15,673 nucleotides of DNA, taken from contig JBGPJM010000108.1 in NCBI GenBank assembly GCA_041485385.1, positions 1-15,673 on the forward strand, read 5' to 3'. The notes below the pieces were generated by a model. The model did no database searches, was not told the origin of the DNA, and saw only the letters and a list, made by a program, of their open reading frames with translations. Positions 13,573 through 15,673 of this stretch are shown here, one piece after another. A program made the position numbers and the translations under genes. Source of the stretch: JBGPJM01 sp041485385 (GTDB lineage Bacteria > Planctomycetota > Phycisphaerae > Phycisphaerales > UBA1924). How positions within the stretch are numbered: position 1 is the stretch's first letter; each line of letters opens with the position of its first letter.

Positions 13573-15663
13573 ATGCGCATCCGAACCCTCGCCCTCGCCT
13601 CCATCGCTGGCGCCCTGCTTCTCCCCGCTGCCGCCAGCGCCCAGACCGTCCCCACCTACTCGGTCGAGAAACTCATTACCGCGACCACGATCTTGGACGG
13701 CGACTGGGTTGCCGCCTCGATGAACGACCAGGCGATGTGCGTCGGCAGCCGTACGCTCAACGGCGTGACCTTGGCATGGGTGATGTCCCCCCCCGCGCCA
13801 CCGGTCTTCCTGCCTCTCCCGCCGGGGTACGCCAACAGCCACGCATTGGATGTCAACGCCTCCGGGGTGATCGTCGGGAATGTCGCCCAGGGTAACCTGA
13901 CGCGTGGTGCCGTTTGGACGCCGACACCCGCCGGCTACCAGGTCGCCGTCCTGCCGACCCTGCCCGGCCATTCGCAGAGCAACGCCGTCGCTATCAACGA
14001 CGGCGGCGACATCGTCGGCACCTCCCAGGCGATCCCCGTGTGGTTCAACTCTCCCACGGGCGTTCGAGACCTGGGCGCGCTGGGATTCTCGTTCGACCCC
14101 GTCGACATCAACAACCAGCGGCAGATCTGCGGCGGCAACCTGCGCATGAACCTCGATACCAGCGTTGTCGAGAACCTCGGGCAGCCGCCGCTTGACAGGG
14201 TCACCGGAACATTCGCCGTGGGCATCAACGCCCAGGGCCAGGTCGCCGCAAACGCCGGCGTGCGCCTGAGTTCGAGTTCGTTCACCTATTTCGCGGTCCG
14301 CTACACCGACGACATCGGCTGGCAGGTCCTGGGAGGCGGCCAGCCCCCGTTCAGTTCCGGCAACGGCGCCTACAAGATCAATGACCGGGGCGACGTGTTC
14401 GCGCTGATCGGCAATGTCCGCGGCGTCTTCTTCGACGCCTTCGGATTCGTCTCCGTCCAGACCCATCTCGAGCCCGACGCGATGTACTGGCTCATCCTTC
14501 AGTATTTTTCGGTGGCCATGAACAACCGTGGTCAACTCTTCCAGTGGGCAACCAACGACGCCACCGATGCCGGTGGCTACATACTCGTTACCCCGATCGG
14601 CACAACGATCCTCCCGGGCGACATCAATGCCGACGGCCACGTCCGGCCCGATGACGCCTGCGCCTGGCAGTCGGCCCCGGTGGACCTCAACGGCGATGGA
14701 CTGATCAACTCGGACGACCGCGCGCTCCTGTTCGGCCTCATCGCGGCGTGGGGAACTCCCGTCGGAGATTGCAACGCCAATGGGATCGCCGACTCCTGCG
14801 ACATCGCCGCCGGAACGAGCAGCGACATCAACATCAACGGTATCCCCGACGAGTGCGAGCCCGACTGCAACGCCGACGGTGTCCCCGACACCGCCGAGCC
14901 GGATTGGAACGCCAACGGAACTCCGGACCCCTGCGACATCGCCTCCGGCACCAGCCGCGACTGCAACCACAACGGCATTCCGGATGAGAGCGACCGCCAG
15001 GCACTGAGCAGGACGTACACCGCCACCTACGGCACGCCGCCCGTCATCATCTACCCGCTGCGCACGCTCAGCAGGAGCATCTTCGTGCGCGACATCGGCC
15101 CCGTCGCTGATGTCAACTTCAGGCTCCACGACTGGTACCGCGTCGGCGACATGGTCGTGCGCCTGACCCACAACGGGATCACCATCACACTCATCGACCG
15201 ACCCGGTTTCCCGAACATCTACAACATCGGTTTCAGGGAGCTCGGCTACGACATCACGCTCGACGACGAGGGGACCGGCGGCTTCATCGAGAACATCGGC
15301 ACCCTGGGCGGCAACTTCGACCCGATCGTCTCGCCTCCCTCCTATCGCCCCAACGACCCCCTGAGCGCCTTCGACGGCCAGGACATGCACGGAATCTGGA
15401 CACTCGACATCGAGACGGTGAGCGAGCCGCCTCCCCGGGCCGAGCTTCTCTCCTGGGGCCTGGTCATCGGCAAGGCGGCCATTCCCGTCGCCGATTGCTG
15501 CCCGGCGGACTTCAACGCCGACGGCACCCTCAACTCCCAGGACTTCTTCGACTTCCTCGCGGCGTTCTTCGCACTGCAGCCCGCCGCCGACTTCAACGCC
15601 GACGGCACCATCAACTCACAGGACTTCTTCGACTTCCTCGCGGCGTTCTTCGCGGGATGCTGA
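13573..15663 (+). CDS. Secreted multidomain protein: HAF-like body, internal dockerin pair, DCNxNG repeats, P-domain and GC-type dockerin tag
   Basis: 696 residues from ATG 13573, with AGAAGGGA at 13557-13564. Residues 1-23 are a signal peptide (ASA before Gln24). Residues 24-345 are a HAF-like body homologous over its length to the gene at 8990. Residues 349-394 are a dockerin-like pair of a different type (DINADG...D and DLNGDG...D, then LLFGLIAAWG). Residues 399-474 are thrombospondin-type-3-like calcium repeats (DCNANGIADSCD, DININGIPDECE, DCNADGVPD, DCNHNGIPD). Residues ~480-632 match the proprotein convertase P-domain (VGDMVVRLTHNGITITLI, then GIWTLDI and LLSWGLVI). Residues 643-696 are the GC tag with linker QPA. 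P-domains commonly accompany secreted proteases, but no protease domain is present here. It looks like a fusion of two tagged proteins. Exported; the ligand is unknown. Confidence 0.93.
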   Translation: MRIRTLALASIAGALLLPAAASAQTVPTYSVEKLITATTILDGDWVAASMNDQAMCVGSRTLNGVTLAWVMSPPAPPVFLPLPPGYANSHALDVNASGVIVGNVAQGNLTRGAVWTPTPAGYQVAVLPTLPGHSQSNAVAINDGGDIVGTSQAIPVWFNSPTGVRDLGALGFSFDPVDINNQRQICGGNLRMNLDTSVVENLGQPPLDRVTGTFAVGINAQGQVAANAGVRLSSSSFTYFAVRYTDDIGWQVLGGGQPPFSSGNGAYKINDRGDVFALIGNVRGVFFDAFGFVSVQTHLEPDAMYWLILQYFSVAMNNRGQLFQWATNDATDAGGYILVTPIGTTILPGDINADGHVRPDDACAWQSAPVDLNGDGLINSDDRALLFGLIAAWGTPVGDCNANGIADSCDIAAGTSSDININGIPDECEPDCNADGVPDTAEPDWNANGTPDPCDIASGTSRDCNHNGIPDESDRQALSRTYTATYGTPPVIIYPLRTLSRSIFVRDIGPVADVNFRLHDWYRVGDMVVRLTHNGITITLIDRPGFPNIYNIGFRELGYDITLDDEGTGGFIENIGTLGGNFDPIVSPPSYRPNDPLSAFDGQDMHGIWTLDIETVSEPPPRAELLSWGLVIGKAAIPVADCCPADFNADGTLNSQDFFDFLAAFFALQPAADFNADGTINSQDFFDFLAAFFAGC
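14617..14754 (+). repeat. Internal dockerin-like pair of a different type
   Basis: Encodes residues 349-394 of the gene at 13573. There are two loops, D-I-N-A-D-G with Asp at position 12, and D-L-N-G-D-G with Asp at position 12. The second is followed by LLFGLIAAWG instead of FFDFL. This resembles the common dockerin form seen in many planctomycetes. Confidence 0.8.
14767..14994 (+). repeat. DCNxNG thrombospondin-type-3-like repeats
   Basis: About five tandem units of the form D-C/I/W-N-x-N/D-G-x-x-D in residues 399-474 of the gene at 13573, several followed by CDIAxGTS or ECE. They are Asp/Asn-rich and so calcium-binding in type, and form a linker between the internal dockerin pair and the P-domain. 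Confidence 0.8.
15499..15660 (+). repeat. GC-type dockerin tag, copy pair 9
   Basis: Preceded by an extra Cys (CC) and ends Gly-Cys, linker QPA, with FFAL in place of FFAG after the first helix. Both loops are DFNADG. Both helices read FLAAFF. Serine codons are TCC and TCA. Confidence 0.93.
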
Positions 15664-15673
15664 CGATGGCGCA

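Noticed and set aside
153..15660. The tag DNA as a CRISPR-like or mobile repeat array
   Set aside because: All copies are in frame at gene 3' ends and code for the same protein module. Spacing is set by gene length, and there are no spacers, terminal inverted repeats or transposase.

Overview
The window is about two-thirds G+C, and every gene in it reads on the + strand. It looks like part of a chromosome from the Planctomycetota, most likely class Phycisphaerae. That placement rests on recognising three features: paired dockerin-like modules ending in Gly-Cys (I recall the NCBI family name 'GC-type dockerin domain-anchored protein'), 'DCNxNGIPD' repeats, and HAF-type extracellular repeats. 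I could not run a search to confirm it.

Layout: ten genes are packed with gaps of 30-195 bp. (1) 1-314, 3' end of a HAF-like secreted protein. (2) 434-1900, FG-GAP/VCBS propeller. (3) 1970-3175, HAF repeats. (4) 3263-4582, FG-GAP/VCBS propeller. (5) 4745-6004, HAF-like. (6) 6035-8914, large Asp-box (BNR) propeller with a C-terminal MAM-like jelly roll. (7) 8990-10207, HAF-like. (8) 10330-11976, di-heme cytochrome c peroxidase/MauG-family protein. (9) 12172-13407, HAF-like. (10) 13573-15663, HAF-like body, then an internal dockerin pair, DCNxNG repeats and a proprotein convertase P-domain. Every complete gene starts with a signal peptide. Nine of the ten (all but gene 8) end in nearly the same ~52-55 residue tag: a Cys, two EF-hand-like DxNxDG...D loops each followed by an 'FFDFL.AFF' helix, then Gly-Cys at the extreme C-terminus.

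How they may work together: the tagged proteins look like non-enzymatic exported beta-propeller or beta-sandwich bodies sharing one C-terminal attachment or assembly tag. Such a tag could dock them to a common surface receptor or hold them together. No cohesin, sortase or secretion gene is visible here, so the receptor, if there is one, lies elsewhere. The single untagged protein is a predicted periplasmic di-heme redox enzyme in the middle of the array.

The array appears to have grown by duplication with tag exchange. Bodies fall into a few paralogous groups: FG-GAP genes 2 and 4; HAF genes 3 and 5; HAF genes 1, 7 and 10. Tag features (linker length, serine codon, loop sequence) do not follow those groups. 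Gene 10 carries a different dockerin pair exactly where its paralogs carry the GC tag. No RNA gene, insertion sequence, CRISPR array or convincing promoter is visible, and no stretch over 300 bp lacks a gene.
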